DNA of 64,000 bases from Turritopsis dohrnii (GCA_027922465.2 BQMF02000017.1:1798001-1862000); one strand, 5' to 3'. Positions 1 through 12,002 are shown, counted from the first letter of the stretch. Numbers and translations are program-made. The notes: generated from the letters alone by a model not told the origin.

Positions 1-370
1 CCTCAGTCTTCGAACATTCATTATCTTGTCACATCTCTCCTTCATTTGACACGTGAGTCCAATGATTTCAAACTCACACTGAAGGAGAGTCTCTTAATTA
101 ACTGTGACAAACCTATTCTTAATAGGAACATTCAGTCTATGCCGCTTGAATTATTTTGAATAAATTTTGATTTTTTTTTTGATCTGTTCTCTTTGTAATT
201 ATTTATTTTGACACCTTAGTTTACGTCTCTTGACAATATTTTTCTATAAATTATACATTGTAACAAAAAAATTTTAATACGTGATCATGGAGGAAGCACC
301 TCCGAAAGCTTGTAGTAAATGTGATTTATAAAAATAAAATGAATATTACAAAGCTAGATTATATGTGACC
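1..370. other. AT-rich non-coding DNA, no feature seen
   Basis: No open frame, repeat or structural signal is convincing here. It is the left flank of the TIR element that starts near 371. Confidence 0.5.
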
Positions 371-394
371 GTCCATGGGAAAAGAATAACATTC

Positions 395-590
395 AAATTA
401 TAGATTATAGATTATAGATTATAGGTAAGAAAACGATAGAAATTATAGATTAATCTAATCTATAATCTATAGTTATCTATAATTATGCATTATAGATTAT
501 CGATTATAGATTATAGATTATAGGTAATCTATAATCGATAATCTATAATCTATAATCGATAATCTATAGTTATTACAGGTTATAGATTCT
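395..590. repeat. ATAGATT/ATCGATT heptamer array, left copy
   Basis: Degenerate tandem copies of a seven-base unit (ATAGATT, with ATCGATT variants) run first in one orientation and then in the other, so the array can fold on itself. It mirrors the array near 1985-2255. Confidence 0.8.
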
Positions 591-1984
591 GAAACGTCAT
601 CGAAACCATTAAAAAAAATAGACACTTAGTTATGCTTACGGTAAGGAGAATCATGTCGTTGGCACATTAAACATGCTATAATTATAATACATTGTATATC
701 TATTTCGGCCAGGCCTCTTGGAGAAACGTCTAGTTCATTAAAAGAGCAGTCATTTGTGACATAATGTTACGTGTAACAAAGTTCAAAACGTTGTATGATA
801 ATTTCGCCAGCGTAACATACTCTTGATTAGCAAGGGAAAGTAATTACTTATCTTTTTTGAAGATAATCTTCAGGGCGTAAAGTTTAATCAAAAAGTGATG
901 AGAACTTTTCTTTTTGATTAAACTAATCTTTCTCTACCTTACGGACTTCAATATTAAAATGTTAAGGAACAAAAATAACCTTTCGCTGGTGGCATCTGTC
1001 GATTAATAAAATTAGACATGGCGACCTGGTTCACATTCACTTGGAAACTGAAAAGACAGTTTGTTGAAAACCAAACTAAAATATGCTTCAAATAATAGAA
1101 ACCACCCGATTGTACTCGAGTGTATTTTATAACTCACTTGAGATTACAGTGTTCGAAGCGGATGTTCGAAGTACCGTGCAATGCATACGAACACCAGTTA
1201 TGTTTATGTACACATGCTTGTTTTTCTTCCTTGTCAAACAACAAACATAACATGATGAATAATTAATGAGCTTTTTTGCACAACAATACATACAAACGAT
1301 GTATGGTTCTTTTAGAAAATTTTTAATTCTTTCTTATTAGTTTGTAGCGGTGTAAAATATATATAATGGGAAAGAGAAATTTTCAAGCCTATCGAGGGAA
1401 AAAGCGTGCTGCAGTCGCAAATTATTTTTGTTTTGTGAATTGTTTGAGTCAATTTTCGAAGCAAGTAATCATAATCTAATTAATAGGTTCTATGTAACCT
1501 ATAATCTACATCGATGTCAATCTTAAAAAATTAGTCTAGTGCTTATTTTTATTCAGCTGTCGGAACGTATAACACTCCATTGTACTGTCATCCGACCTGG
1601 CGTGAAGATTGTAAAAGCACTAATTTGCGTCAGGCCTCTTGGAAAAACATCGTGAGTTTTATCCAAGAGGCCTGGTGCGAAGTTGCTATTCACATGCATA
1701 CGTCGCTTCAAGCGTTGGAAATGGCGGCGGAAAAAAACGTGGTTGAAGTTTCTTCAAGAAATCGCCAAATATCTGTAACATATACGCCACATCACCATTA
1801 ACGAGAATATTCTTTCGCGAAATAAAAATTAACCTGTGTCCCTGGTCATGTTTTTACTCCCGAAAAATGGCGCATTGAAAACATAAACAAACTAAAACGA
1901 AGAAACTTTTATGCGATAACAAATTTTCGCAAGTAATTAAAGTTGTTATCGCTTGTTTCCTATAAATTAGCGCATGGACTACTC

Positions 1985-2255
1985 GATTATAGATATCGAG
2001 TAAAGTTTTTCTATTATAGGTTATACATTATAGATTATTGATTTCGAACGTAGGTTATAGATTATAGATCATCGATTATCGATTATAGATTATCGATTAT
2101 AGGTCATAGATTATCGATTATAGGTTATAGATTATAGATTATAGATAATCTATAATAATCTATAATCTATAATATAGATAAAATTTTACCTATACATAGA
2201 TTATAGATAAAATCTAATCTATAATATAGGTAATTATAGATTAATCTATAAATCA
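1985..2255. repeat. ATAGATT/ATCGATT heptamer array, right copy
   Basis: Same heptamer as the left array, again in both orientations, lying directly inside the right inverted repeat. Confidence 0.8.
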
Positions 2256-2284
2256 ATGTTATTTTTTTCCCATGGACATATTCT

Positions 2285-2821
2285 ATTTAAAGTCAGAAAT
2301 TTTCACGGGAAGAAATTTTCGCGAATTTTGCGAATGGACTCTCAATTTGCGAAATTAAATGCCTGGGAAAAAATCTTTTGGGGACATTCGCAAAATTAAA
2401 TTCCAGCAGAAAAAACTGATTTTGCACTGAATTTTCAAAAATCTTTAATAATGTTGAAATCTGTTGCATTTACAGTTCTTTCTTGCCTAATATTTGGATG
2501 CAAGTCCACCACACTGTACCAGATCGGTATTTTCTTTGTAGGTATTTGAAACACAGTACAGCCGTCGCTCGTTATCTTTTGTAATGTTGAACGTTTTTGT
2601 CGGTCCCTTGGGGGTTCGAGATAACGAGCGTCAAAGATTGGTGCTGAGACTAATGTAATAAATTAGCTTTCTTCTCTTCTCATCTTTGTATATAAAAATA
2701 TCATAACAAATACCAAAAAAAGAAATAAAATCTAGTCAATTTGCGAAAATTAATTCCCACAAAAAAACATTTTTGGCCAATTCGCGAAAATTAGTTCCCG
2801 CAAAAATTTCTGACTTTAAAG
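2285..2821. mobile_element. MITE, deletion derivative of the Tigger element at 59564
   Basis: Both ends carry the inverted repeat TTTAAAGTCAGAAATTTT followed by TTCGCGAA-type motifs. The first roughly 280 bp match the left end of the 1.6-kb element at 59564-61157 (shared phrase CCAGATCGGTATTTTCTTTG). The right end is followed by TA, as expected for a Tc1/mariner-pogo type insertion; the left TA is mutated. A short internal inverted pair (CGCTCGTTATCT and its complement, near 2565 and 2617) suggests a further small insertion. It has no coding capacity, so it would depend on a transposase supplied elsewhere. Confidence 0.75.
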
Positions 2822-3053
2822 TACCTCTTTCCAAAAAAAATAATATTCGAAAAAAGATGAGTCAGCAAAGGCTAAAAGTGTTGCATTTTGAAAATGAAAT
2901 AACTCTACTTGACTATATCAATGTAGGCTGGAATTTTTTATGTGGTTAGTAACTATGATATGCTAATGCTTGCACCAATTTCATGTTGATTAGGCAAATA
3001 TTCTTTGAGTTTTGGGTAAAAACCTACAGATTTTAGACAATATAATAATAAAA

Positions 3054-3259
3054 TTTCTAGTAATGTAATTGACTTGAAATTTTGACTACATACTCATTAT
3101 TATAGTGGGCTGTGATTGAACCGATTTTTCCAAACATAGAGTTCTATTCAAAGAGAAAACTAAGATTTCTTGAAACCATGTTTTTGCGGTTTACGTGAAA
3201 TATAATACTATAATAATGAGTATGTAGTCAAAATTTCAAGTCAATTACATTACTAGAAA
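3054..3259. repeat. Perfect 53-bp inverted repeat with 100-bp loop
   Basis: Positions 3054-3106 and 3207-3259 are exact reverse complements (arm begins TTTCTAGTAATGTAATTG). The AT-rich spacer has no open frame. This looks like a small foldback element; no target duplication was identified. Confidence 0.85.
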
Positions 3260-3368
3260 TGAAAATATCATGTTTTGAAATTTAATAAACGCACGAAATC
3301 CCAACTCTAAATAATAACCATTTTCCGTAAAGCTAAATAATAAACCAGAATTAAAAATTGAATATTGT

Positions 3369-4510
3369 CTAAAATCCTCCTGATTTGTATGCTTTCTCTG
3401 GCTCTGCCTTGTTTTGTTGGTCTATGAAACCTTTCTTGAGACTTATCAAGTGTTTTCTATTCTTTTTCCCTTGATCAGAGGATTTTCTTAGGAAACTGTT
3501 TACATGTTTCAAATTTCGCTGGTACGACATTTAAGCCATTACTTTGCCAATTTTTATTCCAAAGCAACCCAAAACTTTTTCTACTCCTTTTGCTCCATCA
3601 TTATAATATAATGTTTTCGAGATAAATTTCTTGAATTACTCCTAATTGCAATACCATAATAGTTCTTTAGGGAATTAATCACTGTCTCTGTTAGTTTTCC
3701 CTTACCAGAAATGCGTTGCTTTGACTTTTACCAACTTACATAATCGTGTTCCGACCCTCTTTTGAATGTGACCCACCTATTTTCATTTTATTGGTTCGAC
3801 ATTATCCCCATAAGGTTTAGAGTTGACCACCTCTCTAAATGATCTCCTAAATATCTGTCATATACCGAGTTGTGTTTCTCAACTGAGCCTTTAAAAATTT
3901 GAACTGCTCCTGTAGCTTCCATGCCTCCTGACCACATTGTTTGGTTCAGAAGACATTGATGTTCTACTTTCCAACGTTGATATTCCGGTGTCCCTTTTCT
4001 TTTCTGCCACATTGCACAGCCTCTGCAAAACTTGGAAAAAACAGCTGCATCAATACATGTCGCTGCACTTATAGCTGTAACTAACCCATTAAGTGAAAAA
4101 TAGCCGCGGCGTTGCCAAGATCCATCTAGCGAAACTTGGCATTTTCCAGAACGATCGTCACATTTCTCCTTGCATTCTTTAAGAATAAGCTTAGCTGCAT
4201 CAGCTGAACTCTATGAAGCTTTCTCATTGTATACCTTTGCTAAACTTTTATTCAAGTCATTATAAGACGATTGATTAAGACATTTCATATTCATAATATT
4301 AGTGAAATTTTTCAACGGTTCAAATCCTTGCCCGATTTCTCTGAATGCAGTCACCATATGTACATTGACCTCGAAATAATTGCGACCTTTTGATGACTCT
4401 GTATTATACCTTTTTTTACAATCACCTGAAGTGAAGAATGAATACTCCCAGGGACATTTATCACATTTACCAAAAAAGTTTGGGTTCCTAACTATCAGCC
4501 GGCCTCAGAC
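3369..4510 (-). pseudogene. Mutator-like transposase remnant (MULE 1)
   Basis: Reading the minus strand from about 4510 down gives, in order: an N-terminal block (FEVNVHMVTAFREIGQG), the core phrase DGSWQRRGYFSLNG, Cys pairs (CRGC), GTPEYQRWK, SGGMEATGAVQIFKGSVEKH, then NYYGIAIRSN, and finally a basic C-terminus ending EKAYKSGGF at a TAG. These are hallmarks of the Mutator-like transposase domain family that is abundant in cnidarian and arthropod genomes. The frame from about 4240 to 3788 is open apart from one in-frame TAG at about 4215. Downstream, frameshifts and an internal deletion remove much of the catalytic part, so it is a dead copy. I saw no TIRs. Confidence 0.75.
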
Positions 4511-4879
4511 CAGTAACTGAGTTTTTGAGTTGTACCCTCACCAAGAGATGACTTACCAGAGTTTTGACACAACAGTGACAGTTCACAAGCAGACAAAGAA
4601 CACATACAACAACTAGACAAACAGAAAAAGGTGAAAGAAAGCCAGCGATCAGTGTCCTAGCTTAGAAACGAGGTAAAATTTACTTTACCTCTAATTAAGC
4701 CACTGACAAAGATGGAGTTCGAGGCTGGCCAGCAGGAAGATCCTACCTACTCCATGAAGATTTACTGTTTTCTCAGGGTGTTACATCAGAGTTTTCCTTC
4801 TCCTAGATGGACTACCTTCAGATTGTATTCTCATGGGGTATTCTAAAGGGGTAGATTGTATTCTCACTCGAGCAATTGC
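4511..4879. other. No recognisable feature
   Basis: Non-coding stretch between the MULE and MADF remnants. I saw no sustained frame, TIR or tandem repeat. Confidence 0.4.
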
Positions 4880-5690
4880 TGCGTCTCTTTTTGAAAGTCA
4901 ACCCAAAAAAGGTGCTATGCTTTTACAAAAAAGCATATTTTTATCGTCAGTGGTTTCGTTGTTACTCTCTGGCAATCAACGATTTTGTTGCTTTGTTCAT
5001 GTCTTTTAAAACATGGAGCAATTCATTATCAGCAGGAACATTATTGGAACGTTTAATTTTTTTTTCTTTACTGGTGGCTCAACATTTACGCTTTGAGGTG
5101 ATTCGGTAGCTGCTGCATTATCGACTGGCTGACAAGATGAAGGTCCTTCATGAGCAACTGATTTCGAAGGCTACTCAACGTAAATGAAAATCTACGGTTT
5201 TCATTTACGTTTACGCCTGGTTCATCAGATGATGCAGATATACTAGATGCTGGGCTAGCAGGGACAGACTGATAAATTCGATATTGTTCCTTTATTCGTA
5301 ATCTTTTTGTGCAAAAATTGCAACTGACTAAAATACTTGCACTTGGGTAACTTAATCATACTTAATCATACTGGCTCTCTTTACAAGGCAACGTTTCAGG
5401 TTATCTTGTAGATTCTTCCATTGTGCTTTTAAAAAGTTAACTAACTCAATAAAAATTAGAAAATTGAATCAGACAGCTAAACTTTCATGTTTAATCAAAA
5501 CAACAACATAGATCAGCAGAGAGCTGACCTGGCTTTCCAAACGTTTTCGATATCTCATTCCAGGCGTTCATTCTCAAATTTTGATCATGATGTGATTGTG
5601 TGCTTGTGTTCCACGAGTAGGGGTAGCACTCCGTTTCTATAATAAATGCTTCAACATCATACACTGCATAGTTGTCATCAATTGATTATC
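4880..5690 (-). pseudogene. MADF-domain protein remnant
   Basis: Minus-strand translation near 5690-5517 reads VEAFIIETECYPYSWN, then NLRMNAWNEISKTFGK. A second block near 5425-5340 reads KAQWKNLQDNLKRCL. Together these match the two halves of a MADF (Myb/SANT-like) DNA-binding domain: an acidic or hydrophobic helix, the W in the second helix, and the WKNLRD-like third helix. The gap between the blocks could be a short intron. Downstream is a Ser-rich linker (PASSISASSDEPG) with a palindrome inside it at 5177-5211. MADF proteins occur as host transcription factors and as accessory proteins of Harbinger transposons. Stops and the missing start argue for a remnant. Confidence 0.5.
5177..5211. 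repeat. 14-bp perfect hairpin
   Basis: AACGTAAATGAAAA at 5177-5190 is the exact reverse complement of 5198-5211, separated by 7 nt. Confidence 0.7.
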
Positions 5691-6936
5691 CTTGTGGATG
5701 GCCCTAGGATCTACTGTTTCATTTCTTTCCCTTATGTTTTGTAACAAAGAAAGATTTTGTGCTATCATTGAGTCCTCAACAAGGAAGTAAGATTCGACCT
5801 CTGCAACTCTCCCTCACGGGGCGAATTTTGATTCATTTCAAAATATGTGGCGAACTTTTTTGCGCAAAGGCCAACTGAACAAAATGAAAAAAACCCGCAT
5901 GGTTATATCTCGTTCGCAAGGGGAGTTGGAACTCTTTAAATGTTGGTCATCAAGCTAAAATTACTTTCAGAGAAAATCACATTTAAAGATTTTTCTTCTT
6001 CCATCGCTTGTGTAAACAAAATTGAATAGCAATCAAACTCTATTGTGAATGTGAGATGTTGGAATGTATGAAAAGTTAAAAAGGTAGAAAACTACCTCAT
6101 TGAATAATGATAGTGTGTATAATTATAAGGAAAACCACCTGGTTTTATTTTTAACGATAATATAGCAAAATATTGAATACGAAAAGTAAACAAAGCCGAA
6201 AAAGTATGTATGGCGTCATGCATGTGCGTATATTGAGAGAAATCTCTTTTATTTCACCGAAAGATTAATTACTTGTGTAAACAAAGATTTTTTTGCCTTT
6301 TGGTTTTTGTTAATAACTCCATAATTATTTGGAATTTTAAAATTCTGATTGCAGAATCTGTTTTTAAATAATAAATGGAAAGGAAATATTGAAGAAAAAT
6401 TTTTTTCAAAAAAATTCACCTTGGAGGGTATTGACTATCCTTAACAAGCAGCATCAGACATTGTTTCCTCAGCAGCAGTTTTGACTGCTTTAACAACAAT
6501 GATACTTCCGATTTTGTAATACGTGGTGGCAGCCATTAGTGGTGGTAAGTCCATTAACACATAGAATCACTCCAAGTCTGTGTGTCTTTTTTCCAAAAAG
6601 AGTAGAAGCGTCAATTTTTGCTATCTTCAAAAGTGCTTTCTGCTGAAAGATTTGACTAGAAGAGAACTTTGTGCATCCACTGAGCTGTCACTTACATTCA
6701 CTGCACTTGTTTCATTCGACAATTTTATTAAAACGATAAATACAAAATGTTCTTTTCTTACTTTAGCAGAAAACTTTTCTTTATTTTTTGGCATGATTAT
6801 TATGATATATCAGTGAACTATTTGCAAGATAAAGTTCGATGTAGACAGAGTTCACTTTGAGTGAGCCTACACTACTAAGGTGATTCAAGGCAATGATTTG
6901 CACCTGTGTCTTCAACTTTTTTTTAAGAAAAATTTC
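5691..6936. other. No recognisable gene
   Basis: AT-rich sequence holding only short unsupported frames, including the opposing pair around 6580-7038. I see no conserved motif and no inverted repeat. Confidence 0.4.
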
Positions 6937-7335
6937 CATATTTCTGCAGCTGTGACATAAGAATGGCAATTTACTGTTAGGTTTATCAAATCTTTTGATG
7001 TCAGCAAAAAATTGACAAAAATATCTGTTTTTACACATGTTTTATGACTTTCGTTTCTTATGACAAAGCCAAATTGTTCTTATAATAATTTTTTTTACTT
7101 GAATTTAAACAGCAAAGTATAATGTGCTCCCTGGTAAAGTTTGAAGTTCTATGTCTTCTTATTTATTGAATAATGGACATTTATATCTAGATACTTTTTG
7201 ATAAAAGAGCTTTTTTCAAGGTTATTTTTACCAAAACTTATCATTATATAAGCGCTCTGTATTAATAAAATGCTGAATGTTCAAAATAATTAAAAAACAA
7301 TAATCATAATCTACAGAATAAAATTATCATCATCA

Positions 7336-7536
7336 TCATCCACTAGTGGAAACCTCTTCGTAATCATCGACATCGCCATCTTCCACAACGTTATTTGAAC
7401 AACTAACACATCCACACAGTTCTGTACAAGCTAGACCAAGCGATTTGCAACTGCAATTATTTCGTTGGTACATACTTTTTTGGCATTTACAAGATGTGAA
7501 CTCCAGAATGCTTTCAGGTGCTGGTTTCTCACTCAT
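7336..7536 (-). pseudogene. Cys-rich CXC-motif ORF fragment (copy 1)
   Basis: The 66-residue frame contains APESILEFTSCKCQKS followed by CSCKSLGLACTELCGC and CSN, then an acidic tail (EDGDVDDYEE). The regularly spaced CxC pattern resembles a tesmin/CXC-type zinc-binding module. From memory it also resembles the C-terminal ends of several TE-encoded proteins in cnidarians. The frame upstream (IEDGKLPIKWM) is readable for about 20 codons more, so this is the C-terminal exon or tail of a larger lost gene. The near-identical copy at 25940-26140 differs at two residues (S/R, Y/C). Function unproven. Confidence 0.5.
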
Positions 7537-7640
7537 CCATTTGATCGGTAATTTTCCATCTTCTATCGTCCAACCTTTAAAAATATTATCAGATAGACTA
7601 GACTCACCAAGGAAGCAGCTGTAGGGATACGCTTAACCAC

Positions 7641-7950
7641 CTACTCTTTATCTAGAAGATAAACCCCACTACCTCTAAAGCCCGAAACCAAATTGCAACT
7701 TGTGACTGCCGAACACAATTTCTTCAGTAGTCCGGGAAATTCTGCTTTGTCGATTGCGCCGACTGGATTAAGCAGCTTCCAGTCCCTCGATATCTTTGTC
7801 CATAGAGTTTTCATAACCTTGAAAACTGACACATCAAGTGGTTGGTAGAGATGTGTTCAATTCGGTGGGATGGTAACAAACCTGATATTGTTAGCAGCAC
7901 AATAATCAATTACTTCATTTAACAGTTCTGATAATTTAAAACAAACTCAA
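7641..7950 (-). pseudogene. pogo/jerky-like DDE transposase C-terminus (copy 1)
   Basis: Minus-strand translation gives EVIDYCAANNIRFVTIPPN, one stop, then THLYQPLDVSVFK and SFKVMKTLWTKISRDWK, ending at NLVSGFRGSGVYLLDKE. The THLYQPLDVSVF block is the third catalytic aspartate motif of pogo/Tigger/jerky-type DDE transposases, and GFRGSGVYLLDKE is the usual C-terminal phrase. Everything N-terminal is missing. A decayed copy lies near 26240-26500. It is unrelated in sequence to the intervening Tigger element at 8139. Confidence 0.7.
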
Positions 7951-8337
7951 TTCTTTTGAGGCCATTAATCCACATTAATTTATAATTTTCAAAATTGTAT
8001 ATTTGAGTCAAAAATTATTTATGTATTTACCAAGTTTAAAGTAAGACCTTGAGGAGTAAAATGTTTTCAAAATTCTGTACGGTTGCTATGAAAACGAGAA
8101 AATATGGCGGATTGGCCAAATCATTTGATTTTTGGATACCTTATTACACAAAATGTACACTACATGTTTTTTTTGCGCCAGAGACTAACGGGGTCATTAA
8201 TTAACGCGGATCCTGGAGGTAAAATTGTAAATGTGTAGAAATCAATGCGGATCGAGACCTGTGTGTCTTAAAGTGTGCAGTATTTAACGCGGAGGAACTG
8301 TACAACAAAAAAAACAACTTTTTTTTCATCACTAACA

Positions 8338-9808
8338 TTAACAAAATGGATTTAAATTTTCACTAATAACACGTTCAGCTCCAGTTTGATTAACAGTATC
8401 AGTAATTCCAGCTGCTTTCCACCCATTTTTGATGATATCTTGTCCCTTTGGAGACTTGAGGTATCGATAAACATCTTTCATTATCTTGACATGATGTGGC
8501 TTTAATATTGACAGACGTAGGTCAACTTTTATAGTGGTTACGTCACGATCAGGATCTAATTTGAGAGCTTCCATTATCGAAGAGGTGAAGTATTCACTAA
8601 TGCTTTTTTCTCAAACTTTTTCAAACTTCCATTTGTGGTCAGATCTGAAGGTTGTAACAAATGCGTCATGTTTTTTGGTACCATATCAGTTTGAATACCG
8701 TAACTTGAAAGAAGATCCAAAACTTTAGGGGTGGATTGGGCTTTAAAAGCATCCCATATGAGAAGGCCGTTTTGGTCACTTGATAGACCTTTTACTTCTT
8801 TCACCTTTTTAATGTATGGAACCAGCGCCTTCTCGATAAGAGAAATAGTCTCCTTTTCATTGCTCCAATGTTTTTCGTTGTAGGATAAGCAGAAACCAGC
8901 AGGAAAATCATAATGCGGGAGCGATCTTTCTGTTTTCCCTGTGTAGATTAGTTGAAATGGTAAGACTGTTCCATCATATGACTCGCAAACCGTCATGGTT
9001 ATGCTTCTCTTGTCGGTAGAACCAGCTTTACAATGCTTCTCTCCCTTAGCTGCCATGGTTATACTATCGGTTGCAACAAATTTTGACGGGTTTGGTCGGC
9101 ATTTATTATCAGCTCATCTGGGATATTATGAAGCAACACTTTCTGTGAAATTTCGTGAAGGAACTGCGTCTTGATTTCATTCCACAAAGAACTATTATAA
9201 CTGGTCTTTAAGTGGTAGCTGCCCGGCGTGAAAATTTCATGCGTTGATACAGTGACCTTGTCCAAGATCGAGTTACTTCAAAGTTGATTATATCTACCAA
9301 ACTTTTCAGGACCGGCTTGCACTAACCCCATCAATACTCCTCGGACAACATGTTGATTTATCCCTGCCCCAGCTGTTCGGAGGGATATTATCATCGATCT
9401 TAGCTTTGTATCAAGCTCAACATCCAGTAATAGGGGTCTGCCCCGTTTATGCCCAATCGTTAGAGGGGTTTCACCGTTTGATTTTTCCTTTTCTTTCAAA
9501 CTTTCTCTGTATCTCTTAACCCAAGGTCGGACTGTACTTTCATTTAAGTTTGGAAAACTTTTCCGGAACTTTCTAACTGCGGCTGCGTTTCCATGGGTCA
9601 ATGCATATTTAGCTATTTCTTGTTTTTCTTTCTCACCATAAGCAGAGCGTTTTTTGTTTACAGTCACATTCAAAGTACTTTGAACACTTTGTACTTCTTT
9701 TACTGTAATGTTTTCCGATAGATCCACCGTTAAAGATTCACATACTTCGAATAACTTCTTTCCATCCTTCGAATTTTTCTGACGCTGGAAGTAATTGAGG
9801 AGTGACAT
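8338..9808 (-). pseudogene. Tigger/pogo transposase, frameshifted
   Basis: Four minus-strand frames join into one protein. Residues from 9808 (MSLLNYFQRQK) form an N-terminal helix-turn-helix (ALTHGNAAAVRKFRKSFP), then a CENP-B-like HTH (GRPLLLDVELDTKLRSMI, GINQHVVRGVLMG). The DDE domain follows: first Asp in ELIINADQT (9265-9059 frame), second in LLIWDAFKAQ, third in HLLQPSDLTTNGSLKKF (9056-8574 frame). The C-terminus GWKAAGITD ends about 8338. All three catalytic Asp are present, but frame breaks lie near 9270, 9058 and 8575. The family is related to, but clearly different from, the Tigger at 59564. Confidence 0.85.
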
Positions 9809-10230
9809 CTTCCTTGATTACAGAGACATGCAAACTGAATAATGATGAAATAACAGTGTTACGTTAGCAGAAAAAACATTCGTTCATGTTACGTTTGTAG
9901 CAAAAAACATTCGATTTCTTGAGTACAAATTGCTCTCCTTCGTTTTGTTTTTCTACAAAATAAAACAAGGAAATTTCCACTGAAGCTCTGCAATGAAGCG
10001 TACTTTTTTAATGACGTTGCATTCAAACGATCTTTGCATGCATTCGAAATTGAAATTCTTTTCTTTCATCATTGTATTTTACCATGCTGTAGGGTATTGC
10101 TGATATTGATCGAGGTACAAGGTCGCATTGCATTGATTAATGGCTGATGAATTTCAGTTTTTCACTGCACTAAGAGGATTCCATGTGTACTCAAATACTG
10201 TGAATTGGGTTCCGTATAAGGGACAAAATA
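9809..10230. other. Non-coding 5' part of the Tigger element
   Basis: Upstream of the transposase ATG; presumably the element's promoter or leader region. I see no specific motif. Confidence 0.4.
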
Positions 10231-11869
10231 TGTGACGTTCCAGGGGATTTTGATAACAAATGATAAAACGTTTTTCAAAAAACGTTAAAAACGTTGTAAA
10301 AACAATAGAAAAAAACGTTAGAAAACGTTTTGATAAAAACGATAAAACGTTTTTACCAAAATTTAAAAACGTTTTAAGAATTCGAAAGAGAAAACATTTA
10401 AACGTTTCTTAAAACGTTTTATGCAGTAACATTAAAAACGTTTAAACGTTTTGTTGTTAAAAACGTTTTAAAATAAATATTGTTTTAAAACTTGTTTCAA
10501 AACTTTTTTACTTTCAGGTTGCTCCATCTAGTTGCTCCACAGTAAACATAAAGTTAAGAAAGTTAAAAAAGAACCTAAAAAACTATTAAAATGAAGAAAC
10601 AATATTCATAAAATCAATTTATTGCTGCGAAGCTTTTCGTAAAATTCTTTCACATCATCCTTACGAAAAGCTTCGCAGCAATAAATTGATTTTATGAATA
10701 TTGTTTCTTCATTTTAATATTAATCTATGGCTTCGTTATTTATATAACCTAAAAAACGATATTTAATTCTCAAAATTCTTAAAGGAAGACCAGATACCAA
10801 ACACAATAATCATTTTCACTCATAGTTGGTGAGCAGTTACTTCGGCAGCTGGTTAGCTAGGAAGACAAAACTAAAGGCCGGTTTCCATATCAATCGCCGT
10901 GGTTGCGCGTATGAGCGTACTGATTTTTTTATTCAGTCACACACAACATTCATTCATAAAGATAACTAAAAACGTTGTGAAGCAATTTGATTTAGAGTGC
11001 ATCTTCACTTAGCGAAAGTGAGATGTCTCTTAAAAAAGAATAATTAAGATCTGAGATTTTCTGTAAAAATTATCCATTTTCAACGACTTTCGCCGAGTGA
11101 AAATACATCTTTACGAAAATAAACATGAAACTTTTCCCCGAGGATTTACAAGATAGCAATTCTATCAACTTCGTTCTATTATAGAATTAATAGAATTATA
11201 GCGGACGGTTTCTATTTGTAGTAACTTTTGAAACAGCTGTTGTTTCTTTAATCTTTAACTGAATGAGAACCCGGTAATCAGTGCATTAATATACTTACAT
11301 GTGTTACCTGCGAATGTATTTATGAACAAGGTGCGTTCTTTTGTTTTGATTGAGTTTAATGACGTCAATGTTTTTCTCTCAAGTGAATGGTTATACACAA
11401 TGTATTATAACTGGTTTTAATAACGAATTACAGCCACCAGTTATTACTGACATTATGTATTATGGATTAAACCATATTCCAGGATTTAAATTCTAACGTA
11501 CTACACTTATTCAGTACAATTTATAGCGTAATTATTTATGACGACTATTTTCCATTGATTCCAGACCAACTAGGAACTCTTCTTGGACAGCAGAAGGCTA
11601 AAGTGTTTTGAGCGAGTTGAGTAACTGAAAATGCTTTTTGTAAACAAAACTTAAAAATCATTTTCATCTTTTTTTATGTAAAAACGTTTAAACGTTTTTT
11701 CGAAAACAAAAAAAAAACAACGTTTTTTACGAAATGAAAAAACGTTTAAGGAAACGTTTACAACGTTGCGCACATGACAAGAAAACGTTTTTTCGTTACT
11801 GAAAAAACGTTTTTAAGTTAAGTGTAAAACGTTTTATCATTTGTTATCAAAATCCCCTGGAACGTCACA
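10231..11869. mobile_element. Non-autonomous TIR element, AACGTT-rich (copy 1)
   Basis: The 44-bp perfect inverted repeat begins TGTGACGTTCCAGGGG; both ends are flanked by TA. Subterminal regions are packed with AAACGTTT/AACGTTTT palindromic motifs in both orientations. No transposase frame is present. It is inserted in the Tigger element and contains the 58-bp-armed hairpin at 10585-10718. The TA target duplication suggests a Tc1/mariner-group transposase acting in trans. Confidence 0.85.
10585..10718. repeat. Perfect 58-bp hairpin with 18-nt loop
   Basis: 10585-10642 and 10661-10718 are exact reverse complements (arm begins ATTAAAATGAAGAAACAA). Perfect identity of the arms suggests a recent or actively homogenised foldback sequence. 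Confidence 0.9.
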
Positions 11870-12002
11870 TATAATTTTCAAACGCGAATGATGAGGAACC
11901 GGGAGATCTAATTGAAGCGAGCCAAAGCAATAACGACGAAGACGACCTTCAAATTATTGGCTAAAATTATACTGTTCTTTTTTTATTTGTCTTTTACTAA
12001 TA

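Larger units (their letters stand above)
371..2277. mobile_element. Non-autonomous TIR element with ATAGATT-type subterminal arrays
   Basis: The left end starts GTCCATGGGAAAA and continues AATAACATT. The right end, read in reverse complement, starts the same way, giving an inverted repeat of about 23 bp with one mismatch. Just inside each end lies a dense array of ATAGATT/ATCGATT heptamers in both orientations. The interior codes for nothing recognisable; a 73-residue open frame at 1580-1801 has no domain. A CAGGCCTCTTGG motif occurs near 709 and 1631 and, inverted, near 1662. No clear target duplication is seen, so the superfamily is unknown. Confidence 0.5.

Noticed and set aside
395..590. 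CRISPR-like or telomere-like array
   Set aside because: The ATAGATT units have no spacers, occur in both orientations, and sit inside inverted ends of an element in eukaryotic DNA.
1580..1801. 73-residue plus-strand frame
   Set aside because: It lies in a non-autonomous element, shows no motif, and covers a short inverted CAGGCCTCTTGG pair; most likely chance.
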